A stretch of DNA of 7,531 nucleotides, from NCBI GenBank assembly GCA_041574955.1, contig JBFGNS010000186.1, forward strand, positions 1 to 7,531, in the 5' to 3' direction. Position numbers and translations under genes: made by a program. This DNA comes from CALZJC01 sp041574955 (GTDB lineage Bacteria > Acidobacteriota > Thermoanaerobaculia > Multivoradales > JAHEKO01). Position 1 is the stretch's first letter. Every line of letters begins with the position of its first letter. Under the pieces are notes generated by a model. It was not told where the DNA came from. It ran no database searches and worked only from the letters and a program-made list of their open reading frames with translations. Positions 7,453 to 7,531 of the stretch are shown piece after piece.

Positions 7453-7531
7453 GGGATGCGGACCCTCGGCGCCGTGTAGCGGCCAAAGCCGGCGCTGGTC
7501 GCGTCGTCGTCGGTGGCCAGCCGGCTGGTCA
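7449..7531 (-). CDS. C-terminal end of an upstream gene, product not identifiable
   Basis: Reading backwards from a TGA at 7451-7449, an open frame runs 26 codons to the window edge and ends in GFGRYTAPRVRIP. It ends exactly where the ATPase begins (4-base ATGA overlap), the same junction style as elsewhere in the cluster, which makes it very likely the tail of a real gene. The fragment is too short to name. In related loci a Pvc16/DUF4255 cap-type protein or another structural gene can precede the ATPase; that is context only, not evidence from these residues. Confidence 0.6.
   Translation of the reverse strand, partial: TSRLATDDDATSAGFGRYTAPRVRIP

Noticed and set aside
6328..7479. 383-codon open frame on the plus strand opposite the ATPase
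   Set aside because: Same shadow effect: Arg/Gln/Ala/Gly-rich, no motifs, and the minus strand carries clear Walker A and B motifs.

Overview
The window is a compact block of genes, all on the minus strand, from an extracellular contractile injection system (eCIS: the family of phage-tail-like particles that includes Afp, PVC and MAC). It shows seven complete genes plus one truncated gene at each edge, and none is a housekeeping gene. G+C is very high and uneven (48 of 60 bases at 6301-6360, but 32 of 60 at 2401-2460). Codons are strongly G/C-ending, and two genes appear to start with GTG. This suggests a GC-rich environmental bacterium, perhaps a metagenome contig. The sequence does not let me name a phylum.

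Reading in the direction of transcription (from base 7531 down to base 1): the last 26 codons of an unidentified gene; a 653-residue AAA+ ATPase of the Afp15/Pvc15 type; a 107-residue small protein of unknown function; a 220-residue CIS tube-cap/adaptor protein (Afp7 N-terminal domain type); a 96-residue LysM-like baseplate protein; a 398-residue gpD/gp27-type hub protein; a 278-residue gpV/gp5-type spike with an OB fold and a beta-helical tail; a 119-residue gp25-type baseplate wedge protein; and a large Afp11-type baseplate wedge protein (baseplate J/gp6 class) that is still open at base 1 after 595 codons.

The genes are packed end to end. Four junctions are 4-base overlaps (ATGA or GTGA), one is a 1-base overlap (TGATG), and the other three gaps are 2, 14 and 30 bases. 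I see no promoter, terminator, RNA gene, mobile element or CRISPR array, and there is no non-coding stretch longer than 30 bases. This looks like the middle of a long polycistronic operon. Together the products would build the inner baseplate of the particle: cap/adaptor, LysM-like connector, hub and spike at the axis, then gp25 and the Afp11-like protein as the wedge around them, with the ATPase as an assembly factor. Sheath, tube, PAAR tip, tape measure, tail fibre and toxin cargo genes are not in view and would have to lie outside the window.

The class of system is known. The points worth a second look are the modular layout (hub split from spike, LysM split from cap protein), an ATPase with a second, degenerate P-loop module, the uncharacterised 107-residue protein, and the lack of a PAAR gene where Afp-type loci have one.
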